A stretch of DNA of 64,000 nucleotides from NCBI RefSeq assembly GCF_040529335.1, contig NZ_CP159534.1:7068001-7132000 (forward strand), written 5' to 3'. Under the pieces are notes generated by a model, which worked only from the letters and a program-made list of their open reading frames with translations, was not told the origin of the DNA and made no database searches. Source of the DNA: Streptomyces sp. HUAS MG91 (GTDB taxonomy: Bacteria > Actinomycetota > Actinomycetes > Streptomycetales > Streptomycetaceae). How positions within the stretch are numbered: the stretch's first letter is position 1; each line of letters begins with the position of its first letter. Positions 52,028-62,497 of the stretch are shown here, piece after piece. The translations under genes were made by a program, and so were the position numbers.

Positions 52028-53089
52028 ATGCCAGAGTCGACAAGCGTGTCGAGCCGCAGAAGCCTCCTGTTCGGCGCGGCCGCCGCGGTCACCGCGGGCG
52101 GCCTGCTCACGGCCTGCACCAGCAACGAGCCGAGCGACAAGAGTGACGGCGGCAGCAAGCCCGCCGACCAGCCGGTCGCGGACAGCAAGCCGGGCAAGCA
52201 GGTCACCATCGGGTTCGCGGGCCCGCAGGCCGACCACGGCTGGCTCAACGCGATCACCGACAACGCCAAGGACCGGGCGAAGAAGTACTCCGACGTGACG
52301 CTGGAGGCGACGGAGGGCTCGAACGACACGGCCGCCCAGATCGGCCAGGTCGAGACCCTCATCAACAAGAAGGTCGACGTCCTCGTCGTGCTGCCCGCCG
52401 ACGGCAAGGCGCTGACCCAGGTCGGCCTGAAGGCGATGCGCGCGGGCATCCCCGTCGTGAACCTCGACCGGATCTTCGACACCCCGCAGGCGTATCGCTG
52501 CTGGATCGGCGGCGACAACTACGGCATGGGCCTGTCGGCCGGCAACTACATCGGCGAGAAGCTCAAGGACAAGAAGAACGCGAAGGTCGTCGAGCTCGCC
52601 GGCCTCGACAACCTCGAACTCACCAAACAGCGCAGCCAGGGCTTCGACGACGCCCTGAAGAACTACCCGAACATCAAGAAGGTGGCCCGTCAGGCCGCCG
52701 ACTTCACGGTCGAGTCGGGCCAGGCCAAGATGTCCCAGCTGCTCCAGGCGCAGAAGAACTTCGACGCGCTCTGGAACCACGACGACGACCAGGGCGTCGG
52801 CGCCCTGCGCGCCATCGAGCAGGCCGGCCGCGACGACTTCCTGATGGTCGGCGGCGCGGGCGCCCTCTCCGCGTTCGAGGCGATCAAGAGCGGCCGCGGC
52901 GTCCTGAAGGCCACCGTCCTCTACCCGCCCACGATGGCCGCGTCCGCCATCGACCTCGCCCGCGCCCTCGGCCAGGGCAAGGGGATCGGTGGTATGGCCG
53001 AGTTCGAGATCCCGGCCCACGTGACCCTGTACTCGGCCGTCGTCGACGAGACGAACGTCGACAAGTACATGTCCACCGGCTTCAAGTGA
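52028..53089 (+). CDS. Sugar ABC transporter substrate-binding lipoprotein, RbsB-type
   Basis: The protein has 353 residues. The leader has a twin-arginine-like motif (SSRRSLLFGAAAAV) and a lipobox ending LLTAC, so it may be a Tat-exported lipoprotein. The type I periplasmic-binding fold of ribose/inositol-type proteins follows (TIGFAGPQADHGWLNAITDN, VVVLPADGKAL, GIPVVNLDRIFDTPQAYRCW). The ligand is probably a monosaccharide, inositol or a related compound; not determined. Start ATG 52028 has AAAGGGA upstream. It is the last gene of the importer and is followed 58 bases later by the Gfo/Idh/MocA gene. A weak stem at 53087-53114 may attenuate. Confidence 0.94.
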   Translation: MPESTSVSSRRSLLFGAAAAVTAGGLLTACTSNEPSDKSDGGSKPADQPVADSKPGKQVTIGFAGPQADHGWLNAITDNAKDRAKKYSDVTLEATEGSNDTAAQIGQVETLINKKVDVLVVLPADGKALTQVGLKAMRAGIPVVNLDRIFDTPQAYRCWIGGDNYGMGLSAGNYIGEKLKDKKNAKVVELAGLDNLELTKQRSQGFDDALKNYPNIKKVARQAADFTVESGQAKMSQLLQAQKNFDALWNHDDDQGVGALRAIEQAGRDDFLMVGGAGALSAFEAIKSGRGVLKATVLYPPTMAASAIDLARALGQGKGIGGMAEFEIPAHVTLYSAVVDETNVDKYMSTGFK

Positions 53090-53147
53090 TGCGGCCCGCG
53101 GGCACGGCGCATCAGGCGAACCCGGCGTGGACGAGGAGGACTTCGGC

Positions 53148-54419
53148 ATGGCAGGAAGCAGCACCGGCACGACGGCCCGCGAACCGGGCGGTGACGACGA
53201 CACGAAGGTGAAGCCGGCGACGCCCGGCGAACCGAAGCCCGTCCTCGGCGTCGGCATGGTCGGCTACGCGTTCATGGGCGCCGCCCACTCCCAGGGGTGG
53301 CGCACCGTGGGCCGGGTCTTCGACCTGCCGCTCACCCCGCGCCTCGCCGCGGTCTGCGGCCGCGACGGACAGGCCGTGCGCGCCGCGGCCGACCGGCTCG
53401 GCTGGGCCGCGGCGGAGACGGACTGGCGGGCGCTGATCGCCCGCGACGACGTCGACCTCGTCGATGTGTGCACACCCGGCGACAGCCACGCCGAGATCGC
53501 CATCGCCGCGCTGGAAGCGGGCAAGCACGTGCTGTGCGAGAAGCCGCTCGCCAACTCCGTCGAGGAGGCGCAGGCGATGACGGAGGCCGCCGAACGCGCC
53601 GAGCGGCGCGGCCAGGTGGCGATGACCGGCTTCAACTACCGGCGGGTCCCGGCCATCGCCCTGGCCCGCCGCATGATCGCCGAGGGGCGCCTCGGCACCC
53701 TGCGACACGTGCGCGTCAGCTATCTCCAGGACTGGCTCGTCGACCCCTCCTTCCCGCTGACCTGGCGACTTCAGAAGCCGTACGCGGGCTCGGGCGCCCT
53801 CGGCGACCTCGGCGCGCACGCCGTGGACCTCGCGCAGTTCCTCGCGGGCGAGCCGGTGGCCGGGGTGTCGGCGCTCACCGAGACGTTCGTCCGCGAACGC
53901 CCGCTGCTCGCCGGGGCCTCCTCCGGCCTGTCGGCGGCCGGCGGCCCCGGGGGAGGGGAGTCGGGCCTCGGCCAGGTCACCGTCGACGACGCGGCACTCT
54001 TCACCGGCCGCTTCGCCTCCGGCGCCCTCGCCTCCTTCGAGGCGACCCGCTTCGCGACCGGCCGCAAGAACGCCCTCAAGGTCGAGCTCAACGGCGAGCG
54101 CGGCTCGCTCGCCTTCGACCTGGAGCGCCTGAACGAACTCTTCTTCCACGACCACACCGAGCCCGGTGTCAGCGCGGGCTTCCGCCGCATCCTCGTCACC
54201 GAACCCGACCACCCCTACCTGGAGGCGTGGTGGCCGCCGGGCCACGGCCTCGGCTACGAGCACACCTTCGCGCACCAGGCCCACGACCTGGTGCGGGCGA
54301 TCGCCGAAGGCACCGCGCCCGCCCCGTCGTTCGCCGACGGACTCCAGGTGCAGCGCGTGCTGGCGGCCGTCGAGGAGAGCGCGGCGAAGAACTCGGTCTA
54401 CACCCCCGTACCGGTCTGA
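53148..54419 (+). CDS. Gfo/Idh/MocA-family oxidoreductase
   Basis: The protein has 423 residues. The N-terminal Rossmann domain begins at about 37 (LGVGMVGYAFMGAAHSQGWR), with the EKP dinucleotide-family motif in HVLCEKPLANSVEEAQ. The C-terminal alpha/beta domain has YLQDWLVDPSFPLTWR and GALGDLGAHAVDLAQFL, with the catalytic-type Asp/His pair. The family oxidises or reduces sugars, inositols and 3-keto-sugars with NAD(P). It is encoded between the ABC importer and a sugar isomerase, and probably acts on the imported compound or its product. ATG 53148 has GAGGAGG eight bases upstream. Confidence 0.93.
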   Translation: MAGSSTGTTAREPGGDDDTKVKPATPGEPKPVLGVGMVGYAFMGAAHSQGWRTVGRVFDLPLTPRLAAVCGRDGQAVRAAADRLGWAAAETDWRALIARDDVDLVDVCTPGDSHAEIAIAALEAGKHVLCEKPLANSVEEAQAMTEAAERAERRGQVAMTGFNYRRVPAIALARRMIAEGRLGTLRHVRVSYLQDWLVDPSFPLTWRLQKPYAGSGALGDLGAHAVDLAQFLAGEPVAGVSALTETFVRERPLLAGASSGLSAAGGPGGGESGLGQVTVDDAALFTGRFASGALASFEATRFATGRKNALKVELNGERGSLAFDLERLNELFFHDHTEPGVSAGFRRILVTEPDHPYLEAWWPPGHGLGYEHTFAHQAHDLVRAIAEGTAPAPSFADGLQVQRVLAAVEESAAKNSVYTPVPV

Positions 54420-54431
54420 GGAGGCCCACCC

Positions 54432-55430
<999 letters not shown>

Positions 55431-55432
55431 CG

Positions 55433-55471
55433 CCCCGTAAGGGGCGCGGGGAACTGCGCGACCAGCCACAA
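55433..55471. repeat. Single copy of the GGGGCGCGGGGAACTGCGCGACCAGCC-type repeat
   Basis: The sequence CCCCGTAAGGGGCGCGGGGA, continuing ACTGCGCGACCAGCCACAA, is a solitary copy of the element arrayed at 50605-50949. It starts just after the stop of the TIM-barrel gene. The initial CCCC...GGGG can form a short hairpin and may act as a terminator for the upstream unit. Confidence 0.8.
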
Positions 55472-55697
55472 CGGTCGTGCAGTCGCTGAACCCTGCCCAA
55501 AACCTCCTTTGTCCACGCGCAGGAGAAAGAAAAACGAACCCGCGCACAAGGTCTATCGGCACAAGACAAACGCGGCTAACTTCCTGCCGTGTACATGGCC
55601 TAGATGAACCTTCCGGGGTGACGGCGCACCCCGGCGCCCGCACCGCACGTCTACGCACCCATCCCATACGGCCCACCCCGTTCCCGGAGGGACCTTC

Positions 55698-58600
55698 GTG
55701 CACAGCAGCAGAAACAGAACCCGCAGCAGAACCCGAAACGGGCCCGCACGGCACTCCAGGCTCCGCACCAGCCTCGCCCTGCTCACCGGTTCGGTACTGA
55801 TCGGCTCGTCCCTGGCGCTCGCCGCGCCCGGCACGGCCAGCGCCCACCCGGACCACCCCGACGAGCCCGCCGCCGCATCGGACTTCCAGCAGGTCACCCT
55901 CGCCAAGGGCGCCGACGAGACCGGCGAGCCCATGTCGCTCGCCGTGCTCCCGGACCGCAGTGTCCTGCACACCTCCCGCGACGGCACCCTGCGCCTGACC
56001 GACGAGGGCGGCAGCACCTCCGTCGCCGGCAAGCTCGACGTGTACAACCACGACGAGGAGGGCCTCCAGGGCGTCGGCGTCGACCCGGGCTTCAAGGACA
56101 ACCGGTTCATCTACCTCTACTACGCCCCGCCGCTGGACACCCCGAGCGGAGACGCCCCCGAGACGGGCACGGCCGCCGACTTCGCCAAGTTCGACGGCGT
56201 GAACCGGCTGGCCCGCTTCGTCCTCAAGGAGGACGGCACCCTCGACAAGGCCAGCGAGAAGAACGTCATCGAGGTCAAGACCTCCCGCGGCACCTGCTGC
56301 CACGTCGGCGGCGACATCGACTTCGACGCCGACGGCAACCTGTACCTGTCGACCGGCGACGACACCAACCCCTTCGCCTCCGACGGCTACACCCCGATCG
56401 ACGAGCGCGCCGACCGCAACCCCGCCTTCGACGCGCAGCGCAGCTCCGGCAACACCAACGACCTGCGCGGCAAGGTCCTCCGCATCAAGGTGAAGGCGGA
56501 CGGCACCTACGACATCCCCGAGGGCAACCTCTTCGCGCCGGGCACCGAGAAGACCCGCCCCGAGATCTACGCGATGGGCTTCCGCAACCCGTTCCGCATC
56601 AGCGTCGACAAGCCCACCGGCACCGTCTACGTCGGCGACTACGGCCCCGACGCCGGCGCCGCCGACCCCAAGCGCGGTCCCGCGGGCCAGGTCGAGTTCG
56701 CCAAGATCACCAAGGCGGGCAACTTCGGCTGGCCGTACTGCACCGGTGACAACGACGCCTACGTCGACTACGACTTCGCCACCAAGGCCTCCGGCGCCAC
56801 CTTCGACTGCGCCGCGCCGAAGAACACCTCGCCGAACAACACCGGCATTACCGACCTGCCCCCGGCCCAGGCCGCCTGGATCCCGTACGACGGCGGCAGC
56901 GTCCCCGAGTTCGGCTCCGGCTCCGAGTCGCCCATGGCCGGACCCGTCTACCGCTACGACGCCGACCTCGACTCCCCGGTGAAGTTCCCCGAGGAGTACG
57001 ACGGCGACTTCTTCGCCGGCGAGTTCGGACGCCAGTGGATCAAGCGGATCGAGCAGGACGGCGACGGCAAGGTCTCGAAGATCAACGACTTCCCGTGGAC
57101 CGGCACCCAGGTCATGGACAGCGCCTTCGGCCCCGACGGCGCCCTGTACGTCCTCGACTACGGCCTCTCCTGGTTCGGCGGCGACGAGCACTCGGCGCTG
57201 TACCGCATCGAGAACGCCACCGGCGGCCACTCGCCGATCGTCGAGGCCAAGGCCTCCAAGACGTCCGGGCAGTCGCCGCTGCGCACCACGTTCACCGCGA
57301 CCGGCACCGACGCCGACGACGACCCCATCACCTACAGCTGGGACTTCGGCGACGGCTCCAAGGGCACCGGCGCCAACCCGAGCCACACGTACCGCAAGGA
57401 CGGCACCTACGTCGCGACCGTCACCGGTGACGACGGCACCGGACGCACCGGAAACGCCAGCGTCCACATCACGGTCGGCAACACGGCCCCGACGGTGAAG
57501 TTCCAGAACCCGGCGAACGGTTCGCTGTTCAAGTTCGGCGACAAGATTCCCTTCAAGGTCGCCGTCAGCGACCCCGAGGACGGCACGATCGACTGCTCCA
57601 AGGTCACCGTGCGCTACCTCCTGGGCCATGACAACCACGCCCACGAGCTGACCTCGGTCAAGGGCTGCGAAGGCACCATCACCGTGCCCGCCGACTCCGA
57701 GCACGACCCGAACGCCAACATCTACGGCGTGCTCGACGCCGAGTACACCGACGGCGGCGGAGGCGGCCAGGCCGCGCTGACCACGCACGACCAGGTCCAG
57801 CTCCAGCCGCGCCACCGCCAGGCCGAGCACTACACCAAGCAGCAGGGCACCACACAGCAGAGCAAGACCTCGGCCAACGGCGGCAAGACCGTCGGCGACA
57901 TCAACGACGGCGACTGGATCTCCTTCACCCCCTACAACCTCACCGGGGCCAACAAGCTCACCGCCCGGGTCTCGTCCGCCGGATCGGGCGGTTTCCTGGA
58001 GGTGCGCACCGGCTCGCCGACCGGCACCCTGCTGGGCTCCACGACGGTCCCCGTCACCGGCAGCTGGGACACCTTCCAGAACGTCGACGTCCCGCTGAAG
58101 AACGTCCCGAAGAAGACCACCGACCTGTACCTCGTCTTCAAGGGCGGTGACGGCGCGCTCTACGACGTCGACGACTTCGAGATCACCAGCGACGCCGCTG
58201 TGAAGGGCGCCAAGCGGGTCCTCGTCTTCTCCAAGACGGCCGGCTTCCGCCACGACGCCATCCCCGAGGGCATCGCCGCCCTGAAGGAACTCGGCAAGAG
58301 CAGCGACATCACCGTCGACGCCACCGAGTCCGCCGCCCAGTTCACCACCAACAACCTCGCCCGCTACGACGCGGTGGTCTTCATGTCCACCACGGGTGAC
58401 GTCCTCAACGACGACCAGCAGAAGGCGTTCGAGGAGTACATCGCCAAGGGCGGCGGCTACATGGGCATCCACGCAGCCGCCGACACCGAGTACGACTGGT
58501 CGTACTACGGCGGCCTCGTCGGCGCCTACTTCGACTCCCACCCGGCCATCCAGAAGGCCACCGTGCGCGTCGAGGACAAGACCAACCCGGCCACCGCCCA

Positions 58601-59432
58601 CCTGGACGACGCCTGGGAGCGCACCGACGAGCTGTACAACTACCGCACCAACCCGCGCGACAAGGTCCACGTCCTGGCCACCCTGGACGAGACCACGTAC
58701 ACGGGCGGCAACATGAAGGGCGACCACCCGATCGCCTGGTGCCAGAGCTACGGCGGCGGCCGCTCCTTCTACACCGGCCTCGGCCACACCAAGGAGTCCT
58801 ACGCCGACGACGCCTTCCGCACCCACCTGCTCGGCGGTCTGAAGTACGCCACCGGACAGGCCAAGGCGGACTGCAAGCCCAACAAGGACTACCGGCCGAT
58901 CTTCAACGGCCAGTCCCTGGACGGCTGGAAGCAGGCCGGCCCCGGCAAGTTCAACGTCAAGGACGGCACCCTGGAGTCCGAGGGCGGCATGGGCCTGCTC
59001 TGGTACCAGGCCAAGGAGCTGAAGTCGTACTCCCTCAAGCTGGACTGGAAGATGCGGGGCGACGACAACTCCGGCGTCTTCGTGGGCTTCCCCGCCTCCG
59101 ACGACCCCTGGTCGGCGGTGAACAAGGGCTACGAGATCCAGATCGACGCCACCGACGCCCCCGACCGCACCACCGGGTCGATCTACACCTTCAAGGCGGC
59201 GAACATCAAGGCCCGTGACGCGGTCCTGCGCCCGCCCGGCCAGTGGAACTCCTACGAGATCAAGGTCCAGGGCGAACGCCTCCAGGTGTTCCTCAACGGA
59301 GTCAAGATCAACGACTTCACCAACAAGGACCCCGAGCGGAGCCTGACCGACGGCTACATCGGCATCCAGAACCACGGCGCCGACGACCAGGTCTCCTACC
59401 GCAACATCCAGCTCAAGGAACTGCCCCAGTAG
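55698..59432 (+). CDS. Secreted multidomain protein: PQQ-type sugar dehydrogenase propeller, PKD, CBM6-like, ThuA and DUF1080
   Basis: The protein has 1244 residues. A signal peptide (about 1-49, ending TASA) is followed by a beta-propeller of the glucose/sorbosone dehydrogenase family (about 60-500; HVGGDIDFDADGNLYLSTGD, YAMGFRNPFRISVD). A PKD domain (about 515-595, YSWDFGDGSKGTGANPSHTY) and a CBM6-like beta-sandwich (about 700-835, VGDINDGDWISFTPYNL) come next. A ThuA-like domain (about 840-1055, VLVFSKTAGFRHDAIPEGI) and a C-terminal DUF1080/3-keto-disaccharide-hydrolase-like domain (about 1065-1244, PIFNGQSLDGWKQAGPGKFN) complete it. It probably oxidises and/or cleaves extracellular glycosides. 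Start GTG 55698 has GGAGGGA six bases upstream. Its position after the sugar importer and isomerase supports a glycan-use role. Confidence 0.93.
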   Translation: MHSSRNRTRSRTRNGPARHSRLRTSLALLTGSVLIGSSLALAAPGTASAHPDHPDEPAAASDFQQVTLAKGADETGEPMSLAVLPDRSVLHTSRDGTLRLTDEGGSTSVAGKLDVYNHDEEGLQGVGVDPGFKDNRFIYLYYAPPLDTPSGDAPETGTAADFAKFDGVNRLARFVLKEDGTLDKASEKNVIEVKTSRGTCCHVGGDIDFDADGNLYLSTGDDTNPFASDGYTPIDERADRNPAFDAQRSSGNTNDLRGKVLRIKVKADGTYDIPEGNLFAPGTEKTRPEIYAMGFRNPFRISVDKPTGTVYVGDYGPDAGAADPKRGPAGQVEFAKITKAGNFGWPYCTGDNDAYVDYDFATKASGATFDCAAPKNTSPNNTGITDLPPAQAAWIPYDGGSVPEFGSGSESPMAGPVYRYDADLDSPVKFPEEYDGDFFAGEFGRQWIKRIEQDGDGKVSKINDFPWTGTQVMDSAFGPDGALYVLDYGLSWFGGDEHSALYRIENATGGHSPIVEAKASKTSGQSPLRTTFTATGTDADDDPITYSWDFGDGSKGTGANPSHTYRKDGTYVATVTGDDGTGRTGNASVHITVGNTAPTVKFQNPANGSLFKFGDKIPFKVAVSDPEDGTIDCSKVTVRYLLGHDNHAHELTSVKGCEGTITVPADSEHDPNANIYGVLDAEYTDGGGGGQAALTTHDQVQLQPRHRQAEHYTKQQGTTQQSKTSANGGKTVGDINDGDWISFTPYNLTGANKLTARVSSAGSGGFLEVRTGSPTGTLLGSTTVPVTGSWDTFQNVDVPLKNVPKKTTDLYLVFKGGDGALYDVDDFEITSDAAVKGAKRVLVFSKTAGFRHDAIPEGIAALKELGKSSDITVDATESAAQFTTNNLARYDAVVFMSTTGDVLNDDQQKAFEEYIAKGGGYMGIHAAADTEYDWSYYGGLVGAYFDSHPAIQKATVRVEDKTNPATAHLDDAWERTDELYNYRTNPRDKVHVLATLDETTYTGGNMKGDHPIAWCQSYGGGRSFYTGLGHTKESYADDAFRTHLLGGLKYATGQAKADCKPNKDYRPIFNGQSLDGWKQAGPGKFNVKDGTLESEGGMGLLWYQAKELKSYSLKLDWKMRGDDNSGVFVGFPASDDPWSAVNKGYEIQIDATDAPDRTTGSIYTFKAANIKARDAVLRPPGQWNSYEIKVQGERLQVFLNGVKINDFTNKDPERSLTDGYIGIQNHGADDQVSYRNIQLKELPQ

Positions 59433-59446
59433 GGCACCCCGAACGG

Positions 59447-59480
59447 CGGCGGGCGGAGGACGCCGGACCTCCGCCCGCCG
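59447..59480 (+). terminator. Hairpin downstream of the multidomain protein gene
   Basis: A perfect 13-bp stem, CGGCGGGCGGAGG (59447-59459) with CCTCCGCCCGCCG (59468-59480), and an 8-base loop starts 15 bases past the stop codon. It separates this gene from the Ebo-type operon. Confidence 0.88.
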
Positions 59481-59601
59481 TCCCGCCCGGCACCCCGCCG
59501 GGTGTGGAACCCGGCACACTCCGGCCCCGCCGGCTCCCGCCCGGTGCACCACCACCGGCCCTCGCGCCACCCCCGGTTCGCGTACGACAAGGAGGCTGCC
59601 C

Positions 59602-60741
59602 ATGTCCGCCGAACCGTCCCTCCCCAACCCCGCCCCCCGCTTCGGTGTCTGGCTGATCGGAGCACGCGGCTCCGTCGCCACGACCGCGATCGCCGGCAGC
59701 GCCGCCGTCGCTGCCGGACTCCACCCGCCGACCGGCATGGTCACCGAGACCACCCCCTTCCTCTCCTGCGGCCTGCCGCCGCTGTCCTCCCTCGTCTTCG
59801 GCGGCCACGACACCGTCGACTGCCCACTGCCCAAACGCGCCGAGCACCTCGCCGAAGGCGGCGTCCTGCCCCACGGCCTGCCCGCCGCCGTCCACGCCGA
59901 ACTCGCCGAAGCCGACCGGCAGATCAAGCCCGGCGGCCCGCTGACCGGCCACGACGACCCCCGCTCGCAGGACGAGCTGATCGACGCGTTCGCCGCCGAC
60001 ATCGTTGCCTTCGTCCGGGACCAGGACCTCGCCGGCGCCGTCGTCGTGAACGTCGCCTCCACCGAACCCGTCCCCACCGGCGACACCCTGCCGCCCAGCT
60101 CCCTCTACGCGGCCGCCGCCCTCCGCGCCGGCTGCCCCTACGTCAACTTCACCCCCTCGTCCGGCCTGCACCACCCCGCCCTCGCGGCCGACGCCGCGAC
60201 AGCCTCCGTCCCCTACGCGGGCCGCGACGGCAAGACGGGACAGACCCTCCTGCGCTCCGTGCTCGGCCCGATGTTCCTGCACCGCGCCCTCGCCGTCCGC
60301 GCCTGGTCCGGCACCAACCTCCTGGGCGGCGGCGACGGAGCCGCCCTCGCCGACCCGGCCGCGGCCGCCGCCAAGAACGCGGGCAAGGAACGCGTCCTCA
60401 CCGACACCCTCGGCGCCGCCCCGCAGGGCGAGGTCCACATCGACGACGTCCCCGCCCTCGGCGACTGGAAGACCGCCTGGGACCACATCGCCTTCGACGG
60501 CTTCCTCGGCGCCCGCATGGTCCTCCAGACCACCTGGCAGGGCTGCGACTCCGCGCTCGCCGCGCCCCTCGTCCTCGACCTGGCCCGGCTCCTGCTGCGC
60601 GCGCACACCGCCGGACTCACCGGCCCGCGCCCCGAACTGGGCTTCTACTTCAAGGACCCCGACCCCGGAGCGGGCGCCGCACTCGGCGAGCAGTACGCCG
60701 CCCTGGTGGACTTCGCGGACCGCCTGCGAGGCGCCCGATGA
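59602..60741 (+). CDS. Inositol-3-phosphate synthase-like protein of an Ebo-type operon
   Basis: The protein has 379 residues. The N-terminal dinucleotide fold has VWLIGARGSVATTAIAGSAA. The later tracts YVNFTPSSGLHHPAL, DGKTGQTLLRSVLG and NLLGGGDGAAL are those of the myo-inositol-phosphate synthase family (NAD-dependent cyclisation of a hexose phosphate). The family in such clusters has not been characterised to my knowledge, so a different cyclitol is possible. It is the first gene of a five-gene coupled unit; its end overlaps the prenyltransferase by four bases (ATGA). A CAAGGAGG-type site lies before ATG 59602. Confidence 0.9.
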   Translation: MSAEPSLPNPAPRFGVWLIGARGSVATTAIAGSAAVAAGLHPPTGMVTETTPFLSCGLPPLSSLVFGGHDTVDCPLPKRAEHLAEGGVLPHGLPAAVHAELAEADRQIKPGGPLTGHDDPRSQDELIDAFAADIVAFVRDQDLAGAVVVNVASTEPVPTGDTLPPSSLYAAAALRAGCPYVNFTPSSGLHHPALAADAATASVPYAGRDGKTGQTLLRSVLGPMFLHRALAVRAWSGTNLLGGGDGAALADPAAAAAKNAGKERVLTDTLGAAPQGEVHIDDVPALGDWKTAWDHIAFDGFLGARMVLQTTWQGCDSALAAPLVLDLARLLLRAHTAGLTGPRPELGFYFKDPDPGAGAALGEQYAALVDFADRLRGAR

Positions 60742-61622
60742 CCCGGACGACCCTGCGGGCCTGGGCCGAACTCCTCAGGCTCCCCGCCCTGTTCACCGTC
60801 CCCGGCGACGCACTCGTGGGCACGGCCGCGGTGGGCGCCCGCCCCGGCTGCGGCACCTTCCTGGCCATCGGCTCCTCCCTGTGTCTGTACGAGGCGGGCA
60901 TGGCCCTCAACGACTGGGCCGACCGCGCCGAGGACGCCATCGACCGGCCCCACCGGCCCATCCCCTCCGGCCGCATCCACCCCGGCAGCGCCCTCGCGGC
61001 GGCCGGACTCCTCACCGCGGCCGGAGTCGGCCTCGCCTCCCGGGCCGGGCGAGTGCCCGCGGCGATCTCGGCAGCGCTGGCGGCCACCGTCTGGGCGTAC
61101 GACCTCGGCCTGAAACGCACCCCCGCCGGTCCGGTCGCCATGGGCGCGGCCCGCGGCCTCGACGTCCTGCTGGGAGCGGGCGCCGCCCAGGACGGCGGAG
61201 CCAAACCGCTGGGCTCGGCCACCGGCGCCGCTCTCACCATGACCGCGCACACCACGGCCGTCACCGCGGTGTCCCGCCACGAGACCACGGGCGGCAACGC
61301 CCTCGCACCGGCAGCGGCCCTGGCCACCACCGCCACCCTGGCCGGAGCCCTCCTCAGAACCCCGGTAGGCCGAGGCGCCGCAGCCCCCCTCGGCCTACCG
61401 GGCCCCACCGCGTACGCCCTGACCGCCGCCCGCCCCCTGCTCCACGCCGCGCTCAATCCCTCGCCACCCCTGACCCAGCGCGCCGTGGGCGCCGGCATCC
61501 GCGCGATGATCCCGCTCCAGGCAGCCCTGACGGCCCGCGCGGCAGCCCCGGTGCCGGCCCTTCTCACCGCCGCCCTCGCCCCGCTCGCCCGGCGCTTCGC
61601 GAAGAAGGTGAGCGTCACATGA
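60738..61622 (+). CDS. UbiA-type prenyltransferase (SCO3242-like/EboC-like)
   Basis: The protein has 294 residues and multiple membrane helices. A UbiA-type Asp-rich site is visible as NDWADRAEDAIDRPHRPIPS, with a second region YDLGLKRTPAGPVAMGAARG. The family transfers a prenyl chain to an acceptor, usually in the membrane. Such a protein occurs in Ebo clusters (EboC) and as an SCO3242-type enzyme in Streptomyces. The second motif is less acidic than in ubiquinone-type enzymes. It overlaps both neighbours by four bases (ATGA at 60738 and at 61619), so expression is tightly coupled. Confidence 0.9.
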   Translation: MTRTTLRAWAELLRLPALFTVPGDALVGTAAVGARPGCGTFLAIGSSLCLYEAGMALNDWADRAEDAIDRPHRPIPSGRIHPGSALAAAGLLTAAGVGLASRAGRVPAAISAALAATVWAYDLGLKRTPAGPVAMGAARGLDVLLGAGAAQDGGAKPLGSATGAALTMTAHTTAVTAVSRHETTGGNALAPAAALATTATLAGALLRTPVGRGAAAPLGLPGPTAYALTAARPLLHAALNPSPPLTQRAVGAGIRAMIPLQAALTARAAAPVPALLTAALAPLARRFAKKVSVT

Positions 61623-62497
61623 CCCGCACCGCGCAGCTCGCCACCCCGCGCTGGGGATACGGCACCAACGGCCTCACCGACCTCCGCCTCGACGACGCCC
61701 TCGCCCTCCTGGCCGACCTCGGCTACGACGGCGTCGGCCTCACCCTCGACCACATGCATCTCGACCCCCTGGCCCCCGACCTCGCGGCCCGCACCCGCCG
61801 GGTCGCCCGCACCCTGCACCGCCACCACCTCACGGCCACCGTCGAGACCGGCGCCCGCTACGTCCTCGATCCACGCCGCAAACACGGCCCCTCCCTCCTC
61901 GACCCCGACCCGGACGCCCGCGCGGCCCGGGCCCGCCTGCTCGTCCGCGCGGTCCAGGTCGCCGCCGACCTGGGCGCGCACGCCGTTCACTGCTTCAGCG
62001 GCATCACCCCGGACAACACCGACCGGGACACCGCTTGGAAGCGCCTCGCCGACGCCCTCGACCCCGTCCTGAACGCCGCCGACGACGCCGGGATCCCCCT
62101 CGCCATCGAGCCCGAGCCCGGCCATCTCCTGGCCACGCTCGCCGACTTCCACCACCTGCGCCGCGCCCTCGGCAGCCCCAACGCGCTCGGCCTCACCCTC
62201 GACCTCGGCCACTGCCAGTGCCTGGAGCCCGAACCGCCCGCCGACTGCGTGCGTGCGGCGGCCCCCTGGCTGCGCCACGTCCAGATCGAGGACATGCGCC
62301 GCGGCGTCCACGAACACCTGCCCTTCGGGGAGGGGGAGATCGACTTCCCGCCCCTCCTCGACGCCCTCGCGGCCACCGGCTACCAGGGCCTGACGGTCGT
62401 CGAACTGCCCCGCCACTCCCACGCGGGCCCGGACCTCGCCGCCGCATCCCTCTCGTTCCTCCGGGCGGCCGCGGCACAAGGAGGCAGCAGCGCATGA
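61619..62497 (+). CDS. Sugar phosphate isomerase/epimerase-like TIM-barrel protein of the Ebo-type operon
   Basis: The protein has 292 residues with an AP-endonuclease-2/xylose-isomerase TIM-barrel fold. Metal-site residues are visible in AIEPEPGH (Glu), LDLGHCQC (Asp, His), HVQIEDMRRGVHEHLPFGEG and VVELPRHSH (Glu, His). The N-terminus GYGTNGLTDLRLDDALALLA is typical. The substrate is unknown, and it may act on a sugar-like head group of the product made by the operon. It overlaps the upstream prenyltransferase and downstream EboA genes by four bases each. Confidence 0.9.
   Translation: MTRTAQLATPRWGYGTNGLTDLRLDDALALLADLGYDGVGLTLDHMHLDPLAPDLAARTRRVARTLHRHHLTATVETGARYVLDPRRKHGPSLLDPDPDARAARARLLVRAVQVAADLGAHAVHCFSGITPDNTDRDTAWKRLADALDPVLNAADDAGIPLAIEPEPGHLLATLADFHHLRRALGSPNALGLTLDLGHCQCLEPEPPADCVRAAAPWLRHVQIEDMRRGVHEHLPFGEGEIDFPPLLDALAATGYQGLTVVELPRHSHAGPDLAAASLSFLRAAAAQGGSSA

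Noticed and set aside
53087..53114. Terminator after the sugar-binding-protein gene
   Set aside because: The stem is only 7 bp with a 14-base loop, and the next gene begins 58 bases later with its own strong ribosome-binding site, so a full stop is unlikely.
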